Assembly (NCBI GenBank): GCA_905197905.1
Contig: CAJKAP010000001.1
Coordinates: 1-64,000 of the forward strand
Direction: 5' to 3'
Length of the DNA stretch: 64,000 bases
Source: an uncultured Sutterella sp.
GTDB lineage: Bacteria > Pseudomonadota > Gammaproteobacteria > Burkholderiales > Burkholderiaceae_F
Program-made: the position numbers and the translations under genes
The notes under the pieces: generated by a model
What the model was told of the DNA's origin: nothing
Database searches by the model: none
Seen by the model: the letters and a program-made list of their open reading frames with translations, nothing else
Shown: positions 45,724-54,820 of the stretch, one piece after another
Numbering within the stretch: the stretch's first letter is position 1
Layout: each line of letters starts with the position of its first letter

Positions 45724-46764
45724 ATGATGGATAAGACGCAAAATAGTCAAGCCAATGAATCCCGTAACAGCCTGAGCGGTTTTGGTGCCGTCTTAAAGGC
45801 AAATCGCGAAGAACAAGGGATTTCGCTGGGCGACATGGAAGCTAGATCGCGTTTATCGGTTGCTCAGCTCAGAGCGCTCGAAGAAGAAGACTTGGCGCTT
45901 TTACCTGAGCCCGTATACGTGCGCGCCTTTATCCGTAATGTTGCGCAGGTCTTGCGTATTGATCCAGCCCCTCTTTTAGCTGATTACAGCAATCGTTACG
46001 GCTCGGGTGGGCAGGTCGGCGTTTTGCCAACCAATGATTTCTCACGTGAACCCGTTTTGGCACGTACTTCCAATAACCGTGGATTGCGCTTAATTGGGAT
46101 CATCATTCTTTTGATCCTCCTCGTTGCTGGCGCTTGGTATGCCTACACCGATGAGGGTGGTTTGCGCTCGCAACTCATCGACAAGGTGATGGGTACCAAT
46201 AGCGAGGAAACCGTGAAACCAGCGCATACGGAAACGGAAGCGCAAGCTGTCGCTGCCTCAAATGGTGAAGTGACAAAACCCGCTGATGCCAGTACTTCGA
46301 CGTTGGATCTGAACCCAGCGCCAGTTGCCCCTGCCGCCAATACGAATGCTCCAGTCGCAACGACGCCCGCTCTGACGCCAACCCCTGAAGCAAAACCTGC
46401 TGAAGTTGCTCCTGCTGCTGCCGCGTCTAGCGCTGGTACTGCAGCAAACGCTACCGCTACCGCACAGAAGGCAAATGATGATGCCAAGAACGCCGAAAAC
46501 GCCAAACCCCAGCCTAAGGTTGCAGGCGAGCGTCAAGTGACGATTCAGGTGAAGGCTAAGTGCTGGATTGAGGTGGTGAGCCCGAAGGGCGATGTGCTCT
46601 TTAGCCGAGAAATGGTCCCAGGTTCATCGGAAAGCTTGAATGTGCCAACTGGCTCTCGCTTTACGGTGGGTAACGCTCCAGCAGCGAGTATTAAGGTTGA
46701 TGGCGCCGCCTACGATATGGGTCCATATTCCAAAAATGCGGTTGCTCGCTTTACGCTTAAGTAA
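45724..46764 (+). CDS. rodZ: RodZ-like helix-turn-helix membrane protein
   Basis: 346 aa. Cytoplasmic HTH_25 domain (about 18-90: FGAVLKANREEQGISLGDME), one transmembrane segment near 119-137 (GLRLIGIIILLILLVAGAW), a Pro/Ala/Thr-rich linker, and a periplasmic DUF4115 domain (about 262-346). RodZ links MreB to the cell-wall machinery and keeps rod shape. Between rlmN and ispG as in many proteobacteria. GGAAGG precedes two adjacent ATGs (45724, 45727), either of which could be used. Confidence 0.9.
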   Translation: MMDKTQNSQANESRNSLSGFGAVLKANREEQGISLGDMEARSRLSVAQLRALEEEDLALLPEPVYVRAFIRNVAQVLRIDPAPLLADYSNRYGSGGQVGVLPTNDFSREPVLARTSNNRGLRLIGIIILLILLVAGAWYAYTDEGGLRSQLIDKVMGTNSEETVKPAHTETEAQAVAASNGEVTKPADASTSTLDLNPAPVAPAANTNAPVATTPALTPTPEAKPAEVAPAAAASSAGTAANATATAQKANDDAKNAENAKPQPKVAGERQVTIQVKAKCWIEVVSPKGDVLFSREMVPGSSESLNVPTGSRFTVGNAPAASIKVDGAAYDMGPYSKNAVARFTLK

Positions 46765-46890
46765 GTCGAAAAGAGAGGTCAACCTAGATGATGAAAGGGT
46801 CTGATTTTGTGTTATCAGCCCTTTCGTTTTATTCTCAAAAACCCCAATACTGAAAAGAATTCAAACGAAGGCAAGTCAACGGAGAAAAAC

Positions 46891-48141
46891 GTGGCAGTGC
46901 AAGGAATACAATTTCATCGCAAGTCTCACGCCGTGAAAGTGAATTGGCGCGATAACACCGTGGTGATCGGCGGGATGTCGCCAGTCGTGGTTCAGTCGAT
47001 GACTAATACGGCGACGACCGATGTAGAAGGTAGTGTTTCCCAGATTATGGAACTCTGGCGCGCTGGTAGTGAACTTGTGCGCTTAACGGTAAATACGCCT
47101 GAAGCGGCTCGTGCCGTGGTGGCAATTCGTAACGAATTGGATCGCAAAGGGTGCTATGTGCCACTTGTGGGGGACTTCCACTACAACGGGCATAAGCTTT
47201 TGACCGATATCCCTGAGTGCGCAGCCTCGCTCTCGAAGTACCGTATTAATCCGGGCAACGTAGGTAAAGGCGACAAGGCAACGGAAAACTTTGCCTTGAT
47301 GATTGAAGCCGCAAAGAAGTATGGCGCCGCGGTTCGCATCGGGGTGAACTGGGGGAGCTTGGATCAAGCGCTACTAGCTCGCATGATGGACGAAAACCAG
47401 AAGCGCGAACAGCCTTTGGGCAACGCTGAAGTAGTGCGTTTAGCGCTCGTTGAGAGTGCTCTGCAAAGCGCACAGTTAGCGCAAGACTTGGGGTTGGGTG
47501 CAGATCGCATTGTGCTAAGCGCCAAAGTCTCGGCTGTGCAGGAATTGATTGCGGTTTACCGCATGCTCGCCAAGCGCTGTTCCTATGCCTTACATTTGGG
47601 CTTAACGGAAGCGGGCGTGGGCTCCAAAGGGATTGTTGCTTCAACGGCTGCGCTGGCTGTCCTTCTTCAAGAAGGGATTGGCGATACGATTCGTGTCTCG
47701 TTGACTCCGACACCAGGCGCTCCGCGCACGGAAGAAGTCGTGGTGGCGCAGGAAATTTTGCAGTCCATGGGCTTCCGTAGTTTTGTTCCCTTGGTGACGA
47801 GCTGCCCAGGGTGTGGTCGTACCACCTCTGACCTTTTCCAGCGCTTAGCGGCTTCGACGCAGGCCTTCTTGCGTGATCGTATGCCTGAGTGGCGTCAGCG
47901 CTATCCTGGCGTAGAGGCTATGAGCGTTGCTGTGATGGGATGCGTTGTTAACGGTCCTGGTGAAAGCCGTCAGGCCGATATTGGGATTAGTTTACCTGGA
48001 TCTGGGGAAAGCCCCGTAGCCCCGGTCTTTATTCGTGGCGAGAAAGTCGGAAGCCTTAAGGGCAACGACATGCAAGAGCAATTTCACGCTATGATAGAGA
48101 ACTATGTTGCGCAGTATTATGGTGGCCAAAAGGCTGAATAA
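46891..48141 (+). CDS. ispG: 4-hydroxy-3-methylbut-2-enyl-diphosphate synthase IspG
   Basis: 416 aa, penultimate enzyme of the MEP isoprenoid pathway, a [4Fe-4S] enzyme. Cluster cysteines visible in [14 protein letters not shown] near residue 308 and GCVVNGPGE near 351. N-terminal TIM barrel with [17 protein letters not shown] near 34. GTG 46891 is chosen: GGAG lies six bases upstream and [15 protein letters not shown] fits the family start, while the open frame upstream reads like non-coding sequence. It depends on the isc system encoded earlier in the window. Confidence 0.95.
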   Translation: MAVQGIQFHRKSHAVKVNWRDNTVVIGGMSPVVVQSMTNTATTDVEGSVSQIMELWRAGSELVRLTVNTPEAARAVVAIRNELDRKGCYVPLVGDFHYNGHKLLTDIPECAASLSKYRINPGNVGKGDKATENFALMIEAAKKYGAAVRIGVNWGSLDQALLARMMDENQKREQPLGNAEVVRLALVESALQSAQLAQDLGLGADRIVLSAKVSAVQELIAVYRMLAKRCSYALHLGLTEAGVGSKGIVASTAALAVLLQEGIGDTIRVSLTPTPGAPRTEEVVVAQEILQSMGFRSFVPLVTSCPGCGRTTSDLFQRLAASTQAFLRDRMPEWRQRYPGVEAMSVAVMGCVVNGPGESRQADIGISLPGSGESPVAPVFIRGEKVGSLKGNDMQEQFHAMIENYVAQYYGGQKAE

Positions 48142-48197
48142 GCCAGATACTGCTTTGTACCGAATTCATTAACATCTAAACCGAGAAAAGAAAACTC

Positions 48198-49502
48198 ATG
48201 AGCTCCAACAGCCAATTTACAGGCATTAAGGGCATGAATGATATGTTGCCGGCTGATGCGGCAACCTGGCAGAAGCTAACGCAGACCGCTATCAATGTAG
48301 TGGAACGCTACGGCTACCAAGAAATTCGTACGCCTATCTTAGAAAATACTCGCGTCTTTACCCGTGGTGTGGGCGAAGTGACCGATATCGTGGAAAAGGA
48401 AATGTATTCCTTTACCGATAGTCTCAACGGCGACCAGTTGACCTTGCGTCCTGAAGGCACGTCGGCGGTTGTGCGCAGTGTGAACGAAAACAATCTTCTC
48501 TACGGCGCTGTACAGCGTTTGTGGTACTGCGGTCCGATGTTCCGTCATGAACGTCCCCAGCGTGGTCGCTACCGTCAGTTCCATCAGTTTGGCGCAGAAG
48601 CCCTCGGGATGCCTGGTCCAGATGTGGACGCTGAAATGCTCGTGATGCTTTCTCGCTTGTGGCGTGAATTAGGCATTGGCACCGTTCGCCTTGAATTGAA
48701 TACACTGGGTGCGCTTGAAGAGCGCCTCCAGCATCGTGCTGCGTTGATTGAATATTTTGAAAAACATCAGGATATTCTGGACGAAGAAGCCCGCCGTCGC
48801 TTGCATACCAACCCGTTGCGTATTTTGGATACGAAGAACCCGGATATGCAAGAGCTCGTTGAAAATGCGCCTCGCCTCTTGGACTTCTTGGGCGAAGAAA
48901 GCCGTCATTTCTTGCACGGTTTGGAAAAGGTAGTAAGCGCTCACAACATTGAATACGTGATCAATCCTCGTTTGGTTCGTGGTTTGGATTACTACAACCA
49001 CACGGTTTTTGAATGGATCACGGATAAGCTCGGCGCGCAAGGCACGATCTGTGGCGGTGGTCGTTACGATCCGTTGATTGAACTCTTGGGCGGTCGTCCT
49101 GCTCCTGGTGTGGGTTTTGCTATCGGTATGGAACGTGTCATTGAATTGATGCGTGAATGTAACGTTGCGCCGACGCGTGCAGCAACGGACGTCTATATCG
49201 TGCACCATGCCGATGAATCGCACCTCACGGCAACGATTATCGCAGAGAAACTTCGTGACGTTGGCGTGCGCGTTGTGGTGCACCCGGGCGAAGCAAGCCT
49301 GAAGTCTCAGATGAAGAAGGCCGATGCGAGCGGTGCTGAATTTGTGGTCTTTGCCACGGAAGAAGAATTGGCTCGCGGTGAAGTCGCTGTGAAGGCTTTG
49401 CGTGAACATCCTGGTGATGTTGCGTACTTCACGGAACAAACCACCGTGTCTATCGATGATTTGCCACTCTCTTTGAGCACGGCGATGAATGCCTTGAAGT
49501 AA
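48198..49502 (+). CDS. hisS: Histidyl-tRNA synthetase
   Basis: 434 aa class II synthetase. N-terminal GIKGMNDMLPADA, motif 2 in MFRHERPQRGRYRQFHQFG near residue 114, histidine-specific loops LVRGLDYYNHTVFEW near 258 and GGGRYDPLIELLGGRPAPG near 281, and a C-terminal anticodon-binding domain from about 325. 56 nt after ispG. A short AGTGCCC/GGGCACT hairpin (49512-49537) separates it from the next gene. Confidence 0.97.
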   Translation: MSSNSQFTGIKGMNDMLPADAATWQKLTQTAINVVERYGYQEIRTPILENTRVFTRGVGEVTDIVEKEMYSFTDSLNGDQLTLRPEGTSAVVRSVNENNLLYGAVQRLWYCGPMFRHERPQRGRYRQFHQFGAEALGMPGPDVDAEMLVMLSRLWRELGIGTVRLELNTLGALEERLQHRAALIEYFEKHQDILDEEARRRLHTNPLRILDTKNPDMQELVENAPRLLDFLGEESRHFLHGLEKVVSAHNIEYVINPRLVRGLDYYNHTVFEWITDKLGAQGTICGGGRYDPLIELLGGRPAPGVGFAIGMERVIELMRECNVAPTRAATDVYIVHHADESHLTATIIAEKLRDVGVRVVVHPGEASLKSQMKKADASGAEFVVFATEEELARGEVAVKALREHPGDVAYFTEQTTVSIDDLPLSLSTAMNALK

Positions 49503-49571
49503 TGTTTGAGGAGTGCCCACTTCAAAAAGAGGGCACTTCGCAAGCGAATCACAAAACCATAGGAAAATACC

Positions 49572-50213
49572 ATGGCTTACGACTTAGAAGAACAAGAGAG
49601 TATTGACCAACTGAAAGCGTGGTGGGAAAAATGGGGTACGCCCGTGACCGCCGTTGTCTGCATTGGCTGTTTGGCTTTTGCTGGCTGGAACGTCTGGAAT
49701 TGGTATCAACGCAATCAAGTGGCAAAGGCTAGCGCCGTTTACGTGTCGCTTCAAAATGCGGTGATCTCTTTGGATCAGAAGAACATTGTTTCCACGTCGA
49801 CGGGTTTGATCGACGGTTACAGCTCCACGGTTTATGCCGCTTTGGGCGCATTGAATGCCGCTTCGGCTCAGGCCAAGTTGGGTGACTACGCCGCTGCTGA
49901 AAACCTTTTGAACTGGGTGATCAATAGCTCTGGCCGCCCTGAATATGCCGATATCGCTCATTTGCGCTTGGCCGCTGTGCAGTTGTCGATGAATAAGCCC
50001 GATGAAGCTTTGAAGTCGCTCGGCGCAGTGAAGAGCTCTCCCTCGGTTGAAGTGGAATTGAACGACCGTTTGGGCGATGCGTATTTCTCTAAGGGTGACT
50101 ATGATCAGGCCAAATCCCATTGGGAAAAAGTGATCAAGATGCCTGCGCTTTTAGACGAGAATTTACGCAATTTAGTGCTGTTGAAGTTGGGTTCTATCCC
50201 GGCAAAACAGTAA
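49572..50213 (+). CDS. yfgM: YfgM-like tetratricopeptide membrane protein
   Basis: 213 aa. A single membrane anchor near residues 24-42 (VTAVVCIGCLAFAGWNVWNW) with the N-terminus inside (EEQESIDQLKAWWEKWG), then a periplasmic TPR-like helical domain. In E. coli YfgM associates with SecYEG and PpiD to hand over exported proteins. The hisS-yfgM-bamB-der order is conserved. A hairpin (50225-50260) lies before bamB. Confidence 0.92.
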   Translation: MAYDLEEQESIDQLKAWWEKWGTPVTAVVCIGCLAFAGWNVWNWYQRNQVAKASAVYVSLQNAVISLDQKNIVSTSTGLIDGYSSTVYAALGALNAASAQAKLGDYAAAENLLNWVINSSGRPEYADIAHLRLAAVQLSMNKPDEALKSLGAVKSSPSVEVELNDRLGDAYFSKGDYDQAKSHWEKVIKMPALLDENLRNLVLLKLGSIPAKQ

Positions 50214-50384
50214 GATAGAGATTGAAGAGGTTGAGAGGAAAACGGTCTTCTCAACTTCTTTGCTGTTAATGAAAGGGAAGTACTCACTTCTCTTAAAACG
50301 ATTGGGAATCAAGCGGATTTCTCCTTCAAAACGAGCTCTCTTATGAGCAGCTCATCAAGAAAACGCTATTCACGGAGCACGGTA

Positions 50385-51527
50385 ATGTTGCTGAAAAACT
50401 GTTCTAAACTCGCCACCATTCTCTTGGCACTGCCCTTAGCAGGATGCGGACTCTTTTCTTCGAGCGATCCTCATGAACCTGCTGAATTGCAGTCGATCAC
50501 CCAGAGCGTCAGCACCAAGACGGTCTGGAGCACCAGCGTTGGCAAGAGCGAATCTGCCTACATGGTGCCGGCTGTGACGGACAATGCCGTTTATGCGGCG
50601 GGCGGTAAGACGCTTTATCGTCTCTCGCGCGACAATGGCTCCAAGGTTTGGAGTGCTGATTTGAAGGGTGAAGTCTCCGCTGGCGTTGGTAGCGATGGCA
50701 CGACGGTGGCTGTTGTGACCGACGGCGGTTTAGTGGAAGCTTTTGACGCCGAAGGGAAGGCTCTCTGGACGAGCAAATTGACGGCTGACGCTTCGATTTC
50801 CCCGCTCGTTGGCAATGGCTTAGTCGTTGTGACCGCAGCGGACGCTCGTACGAGTGCTTTTGATGTCACCACGGGTAACCTTCTCTGGAGCTACCAGAGT
50901 CAGGCTCCTGCGTTGACTCTGCAGGCCTATCGTGCGCTGGCTTGGTCTCCTGCTGGGATTTTGGTGGGTCAGGCTAACGGTCGCCTCTTAGCGCTTAGCG
51001 CTCGTGGCGAAGTGGTCTTTGACGCGGTGATTTCTGAATCTCACGGCATTACCGAAGTGGAACGCTTGGTTGACGTGGTGGGTCGTCCCTGGGTGGATGC
51101 TCAGATGATGTGCGCGGCGACTTTCCAGGGTGCATTGGTCTGCATGAATTCTCAGAATGGCCAGACTCGTTGGTCTCAAAAGGTTGATGCTGTGACGGGT
51201 CCCTTCTCCGACCCAGAAAAGATGTACATAGTGGACGCGAAGGGAACTATTCATGCGTATAATCGCGAAAACGGTAATGAAGCTTGGAAAAACGAAGAGC
51301 TTCTCTACCGTAGTCCTTCTGCTCCTGTGAAGATCGGGAACACCATTGCTGTGGGTGACTATGACGGTTATGTCTCCTTCTACGACCCAGCCAATGGTAA
51401 AACTGTTTCCCGACTGCGCCTTGGTGGTGCGATCCGTACGCCCGCCGCTCCGCTCGCGTTTGGTGCTGTGTTCCAAACCATTGATGGCGATGTTGCCTAT
51501 GTTGTGCAAGACTCGCTCATGCAATAA
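50385..51527 (+). CDS. bamB: Outer-membrane assembly lipoprotein BamB
   Basis: 380 aa from ATG 50385. Lipoprotein signal with lipobox LPLAGC, then an eight-bladed PQQ-like beta-propeller with repeated units such as VYAAGGKTLYRLSRDNGSK and LWSYQS. BamB helps BamA fold outer-membrane proteins. The start with GGAG seven bases upstream is preferred to ATG 50343, which has a poor ribosome binding site and would add a charged 14-residue extension before the signal peptide. A terminator separates it from der. Confidence 0.94.
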   Translation: MLLKNCSKLATILLALPLAGCGLFSSSDPHEPAELQSITQSVSTKTVWSTSVGKSESAYMVPAVTDNAVYAAGGKTLYRLSRDNGSKVWSADLKGEVSAGVGSDGTTVAVVTDGGLVEAFDAEGKALWTSKLTADASISPLVGNGLVVVTAADARTSAFDVTTGNLLWSYQSQAPALTLQAYRALAWSPAGILVGQANGRLLALSARGEVVFDAVISESHGITEVERLVDVVGRPWVDAQMMCAATFQGALVCMNSQNGQTRWSQKVDAVTGPFSDPEKMYIVDAKGTIHAYNRENGNEAWKNEELLYRSPSAPVKIGNTIAVGDYDGYVSFYDPANGKTVSRLRLGGAIRTPAAPLAFGAVFQTIDGDVAYVVQDSLMQ

Positions 51528-51559
51528 ACACTAGCGATCTAACGTTATTTCAGATATCT

Positions 51560-51600
51560 AAGCGGTTTGGGAGCGGGCTCGCTACTAAACCGCTTTTATT
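51560..51600 (+). terminator. Terminator between bamB and der
   Basis: AAGCGGTTT (51560-51568) pairs with AAACCGCTT (51587-51595) with inner GAGCG/CGCT pairing, followed by TTATTGTTTT. der starts 16 bases later, so it may depend on read-through or on a promoter inside bamB. Confidence 0.7.
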
Positions 51601-51615
51601 GTTTTCAGAAGTCCT

Positions 51616-52950
51616 ATGCTTCCAGTTGTTGCCTTAGTTGGACGCCCGAATGTGGGTAAGTCCACCCTTTTTAATCGATTAACTCGCTCGCGCGATGCCA
51701 TCGTGGCTGACTTTCCGGGGCTAACCCGTGACCGCCAGTATGGTCAAGGCCGTGTGGGTCCGCTCCCCTACATTGTGGTGGACACCGGTGGCTTTGAACC
51801 CGTCAAATCCGAAGGGATTGTGAAGGCGATGGCGAGTCAGGCTGAACTTGCCATTGAAGAGGCCGATGTGGTGCTCTTTGTGTGCGACGCGCGCTCAGGG
51901 TTGACGCCGCACGATCAGCGTATTGCTCGCTATTTGCGTGAAACGGGTCGCAAGATCTACTTGGTGGTCAATAAGGCCGAAGGGTTGAGCGATATTGCCA
52001 AGGCTGAGTTCTATGAACTCGGTATGAACGAGCCGTACTTGATTTCCGCGGCTCATGGTCAGGGTGTGCGCCAGGTGATGGACTTGGTACTGGAAGGCTT
52101 TGAGCCCGAGCCCGAAGAAGAAGTGGATCCCGATGCACCTAAGCGCCTCAAAGTGACGCTTGCAGGACGTCCAAATGCAGGGAAATCCACGTTGATTAAC
52201 GCCTTGATCGGGGAAGAACGTTTGATTGCCTACGATATGCCTGGCACGACGCGTGACGCGATTAAGGTTGAGTTTGAATATAACGACCGTCCCTATGAGC
52301 TCGTAGATACCGCTGGTCTTCGTAAGAAAGGGAAGGTCTTTGAAGCCATCGAAAAATTCTCCGTAGTGAAGACCCTTCAGGCTATTGAAGACTCGAACGT
52401 GGTGATTTTGGTGGTGGATGCCAAAAATGGGATCGCCGACCATGATGCGCATATTGCGGGTTACGTTCTCGAGAGCGGTCGCGCTCTCGTGGTGGCCGTC
52501 AATAAGTGGGACCTCTTGGATAGCTATGAGCGCGAAATGTTTAGCCTTGACTTGGAGCGCAAGCTTCACTTCATTCGTTGGGCTCGCATGATTCGTATCT
52601 CTGCTTTGAAGCGAAACGGGTTGAACCATTTGATGAAAGCTGTCGACGACGCTCACGCAGCAGCCTATCGTAAGATTCCGACGCCGAAGTTAACGCGTGC
52701 GCTCTTTGAAGCGGTGGAGCGCCAACAGCCCCCACGTGCTCGCGGTGGCCGTCCTAAGCTGCGTTACGCTCACCAGGGTGGCTCGAACCCGCCAGTGGTG
52801 GTGATTCACGGGAATGCCTTGGAGGATATCGGGGAATCTTATCGCCGTTACTTGGAAAGCTTCTTCCGTGAAAAGTTCGATCTTGCGGGGACTCCGTTAC
52901 GTATCGAATTCCGCACGAAGGATAACCCTTTCGTGAAAAACGATAATTAA
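51616..52950 (+). CDS. der: Ribosome-assembly GTPase Der
   Basis: 444 aa (EngA), essential for 50S maturation. Two tandem GTPase domains: GRPNVGKS at residue 8, DTGGF near 57 and NKAEG near 118; then GRPNAGKS near 184, DTAGL near 232 and NKWD near 296. A C-terminal KH-like domain runs from about 355. An acidic linker ([13 protein letters not shown]) joins the G domains. Normal length. A hairpin lies 38 bases after the stop. Confidence 0.97.
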   Translation: MLPVVALVGRPNVGKSTLFNRLTRSRDAIVADFPGLTRDRQYGQGRVGPLPYIVVDTGGFEPVKSEGIVKAMASQAELAIEEADVVLFVCDARSGLTPHDQRIARYLRETGRKIYLVVNKAEGLSDIAKAEFYELGMNEPYLISAAHGQGVRQVMDLVLEGFEPEPEEEVDPDAPKRLKVTLAGRPNAGKSTLINALIGEERLIAYDMPGTTRDAIKVEFEYNDRPYELVDTAGLRKKGKVFEAIEKFSVVKTLQAIEDSNVVILVVDAKNGIADHDAHIAGYVLESGRALVVAVNKWDLLDSYEREMFSLDLERKLHFIRWARMIRISALKRNGLNHLMKAVDDAHAAAYRKIPTPKLTRALFEAVERQQPPRARGGRPKLRYAHQGGSNPPVVVIHGNALEDIGESYRRYLESFFREKFDLAGTPLRIEFRTKDNPFVKNDN

Positions 52951-52987
52951 TTGACATGCTTTTGGGTTAAGGCGAGTCGACTGAAAA

Positions 52988-53032
52988 TTGAGGAAGGAAA
53001 CTAAGAGAAGTTTTCCTTCCTCAATCGTTTTA
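52988..53032 (+). terminator. Terminator after der
   Basis: TTGAGGAAGGAAA (52988-53000) pairs perfectly with TTTCCTTCCTCAA (53012-53024), followed by TCGTTTTAG. The T-tail is short, so termination may be partial. Confidence 0.6.
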
Positions 53033-53136
53033 GGGAAAACGAGAGGAGCTTCACAAATAGCAAAGTTCGATACTTTTCGTTAGAGGAAAGTGCTGTAAAC
53101 TAAAGAAGACTTCACTAAGATCAGACTTTTTCTGCG

Positions 53137-53163
53137 ACACTGTACGACGTACAGTGTTAATAT
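53137..53163 (+). promoter_or_regulatory. Perfect palindrome next to a -10 element, upstream of hfq
   Basis: ACACTGTACG and CGTACAGTGT flank a single A (53137-53157), a 21-bp perfect inverted repeat, directly followed by TAATAT (53158-53163) as a possible -10. The repeat would cover the -35 and spacer, a repressor position. It contains CTGT-N7-ACAG, one base shorter than the LexA box. The remaining der-hfq gap (52951-53297) holds a terminator and no gene. Confidence 0.6.
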
Positions 53164-53297
53164 AGACAGGTCTTTCACTTTATCGAGGTGAAGCGTTAAC
53201 GCGATTTTTTACCAAGGAAGTCGCAACGAAGAACAACAATATTGCTGAGGGAAGACTGCCCACCGCAGAAATCCACTTAGCTTGGAGAAGAATAATT

Positions 53298-53531
53298 ATG
53301 ACTACAAAAGGTCAACTCCTTCAGGATCCTTTCCTTAATAGCTTGCGTAAAGAGCATATTCCTGTCTCGATTTATCTCGTCAATGGGATCAAATTGCAAG
53401 GTCAAATCGAATCTTTTGACCAGTATGTGATTCTTTTGCGCAATACCGTCACCCAGATGGTTTACAAGCATGCCATCAGTACCGTTGTCCCGACACGCAG
53501 TGTGTCGATGAACGGCGAACTGGAGAACTGA
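53298..53531 (+). CDS. hfq: RNA chaperone Hfq
   Basis: 77 aa hexameric Sm-like protein that pairs small RNAs with mRNAs. Start [19 protein letters not shown], Sm1 with [18 protein letters not shown], and the conserved [10 protein letters not shown] loop near residue 55 are all present. It has a very short C-terminal tail compared with E. coli (102 aa). TTGGAG precedes the ATG. It is followed by hflX as in most proteobacteria. Confidence 0.98.
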   Translation: MTTKGQLLQDPFLNSLRKEHIPVSIYLVNGIKLQGQIESFDQYVILLRNTVTQMVYKHAISTVVPTRSVSMNGELEN

Positions 53532-53560
53532 GATCAGTATTTTTCAGATTGATTTACAAC

Positions 53561-53578
53561 GCGAGGTTAATACCTCGC
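53561..53578 (+). other. Hairpin at the start of hflX
   Basis: GCGAGGT-TAAT-ACCTCGC, a perfect 7-bp stem with a 4-nt loop, lies between the hfq stop and the first conventional hflX start codon. It may affect hflX translation or mark an RNase site in the hfq-hflX mRNA. Confidence 0.5.
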
Positions 53579-53586
53579 GTGCTCTT

Positions 53587-54750
53587 TTGGTATCTGTCAC
53601 TATTGGGCGGACCGTCTACGACGATTCCGCTCAAGAGCTTGCGTTGTTAGTGAAGTCTGACAACTTGGAACCCTGTGGTTTGCTAACCACGAAACGTGAC
53701 AAACCCGATCCTGCCTACTTCATTGGATCGGGCAAAGTGGAAGAGTTAGGAGCGCTCGCTCATGAAGCGAATGCGCAAGTTGTCGTCTTTGACGTCGCTC
53801 TTTCCGCGGCACAGCAACGTAACATCGAACGTGCCATTGATCTTCCCGTACTCGACCGCACCCAGTTAATTCTGGATATCTTCCGTGCTCGTGCTAAGAG
53901 CCGCGAAGGGCGCTTACAGGTCGAATTAGCTCAGCTTGAACACTTGTCAACTCGCCTAGTGCGTGGGTGGACTCACTTGGAGCGCCAGCGTGGTGGTCTC
54001 TCCAAGACAGGTGGGCCTGGGGAAAAGCAGATCGAATTGGACCGTCGAATGATTGGTGTGCGCATGAAACAGTTGCGCGAACAGCTCAAACGACTGAAGC
54101 GCCAGCGCGATACACAGCGTCGTGCGCGCAGTCGTGGCGATACGCTTACAGTCTCGCTCGTGGGCTACACCAACGCAGGGAAATCAACGCTCTTTAATAA
54201 ACTCACGCGTGCCAATAGCTACGCGGCAGACCAACTATTTGCGACGTTGGATACGACTGCGCGACGCTGCTGGTTAAACGATGAGGAAACCGTGGTGGCA
54301 AGTGATACCGTCGGATTTATCCGAGGGCTTCCTCACCAGTTGATTGAAGCGTTCAAGTCGACGCTCGACGAAACGGTTCACGCGGATTTGCTTCTGCACG
54401 TGGTGGATGCGTCTTCCGCTGTGCGTGAAGATCAGATTCGTGAAGTCAACCTTGTGCTTGACGAAATTGATGCGTTGAATGTGCCAACGATTTTGGTCTA
54501 CAACAAAATCGATCAAGCGGGGCTTGAGCCCGAGATTTTGCGCGATGAGCGTGGACGTCCGAAGTCCGTCACGGTTTCGGCCCTAACGGGCGAGGGGCTC
54601 GATCTCTTACGCTCGGCAATTGGTGAATTTGCTCACCAATGGCGAGAAGATAATCCGAAAGAGCCGCGCGAGTTAGAAGAGTGGGAAGTCGGTGAAATCG
54701 AAGAAGAGCATAAGCTCTTAGCGGAAGATAACATCGAAAACTACCTCTAA
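53587..54750 (+). CDS. hflX: Ribosome-rescue GTPase HflX
   Basis: 387 aa from TTG 53587, the first conventional start codon. N-terminal HflX domain (PAYFIGSGKVEELGALA near residue 43; GPGEKQIELDRR near 143), then a GTPase domain: GYTNAGKSTLF near 194, DTVGFIRGLPH near 240 and NKID near 308. HflX splits stalled 70S ribosomes. Homology suggests the protein begins earlier: the frame is open from 53512, and an ATT at 53539 would give an N-terminus (FQIDLQREVNTSRALLV) that aligns with E. coli HflX. No ATG, GTG or TTG exists there. Confidence 0.93.
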   Translation: MVSVTIGRTVYDDSAQELALLVKSDNLEPCGLLTTKRDKPDPAYFIGSGKVEELGALAHEANAQVVVFDVALSAAQQRNIERAIDLPVLDRTQLILDIFRARAKSREGRLQVELAQLEHLSTRLVRGWTHLERQRGGLSKTGGPGEKQIELDRRMIGVRMKQLREQLKRLKRQRDTQRRARSRGDTLTVSLVGYTNAGKSTLFNKLTRANSYAADQLFATLDTTARRCWLNDEETVVASDTVGFIRGLPHQLIEAFKSTLDETVHADLLLHVVDASSAVREDQIREVNLVLDEIDALNVPTILVYNKIDQAGLEPEILRDERGRPKSVTVSALTGEGLDLLRSAIGEFAHQWREDNPKEPRELEEWEVGEIEEEHKLLAEDNIENYL

Positions 54751-54768
54751 CACCTATTCACCATATAC

Positions 54769-54802
54769 AAAGGCCACCGATTTTGACAATCCGGTGGCCT
54801 TT
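54769..54802. terminator. Bidirectional terminator between hflX and the peptidase gene
   Basis: AAAGGCCACCG (54769-54779) pairs with CGGTGGCCTTT (54792-54802). T residues on the minus side (TTTGTATATGG) and TTAGC on the plus side. It sits between convergent genes. Confidence 0.7.
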
Positions 54803-54820
54803 AGCTTAACTACGCTTCAA

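Noticed and set aside
53137..53157. LexA (SOS) box upstream of hfq
   Set aside because: The spacing is CTGT-N7-ACAG, one base shorter than the beta/gamma-proteobacterial N8 box; a different regulator is more likely.
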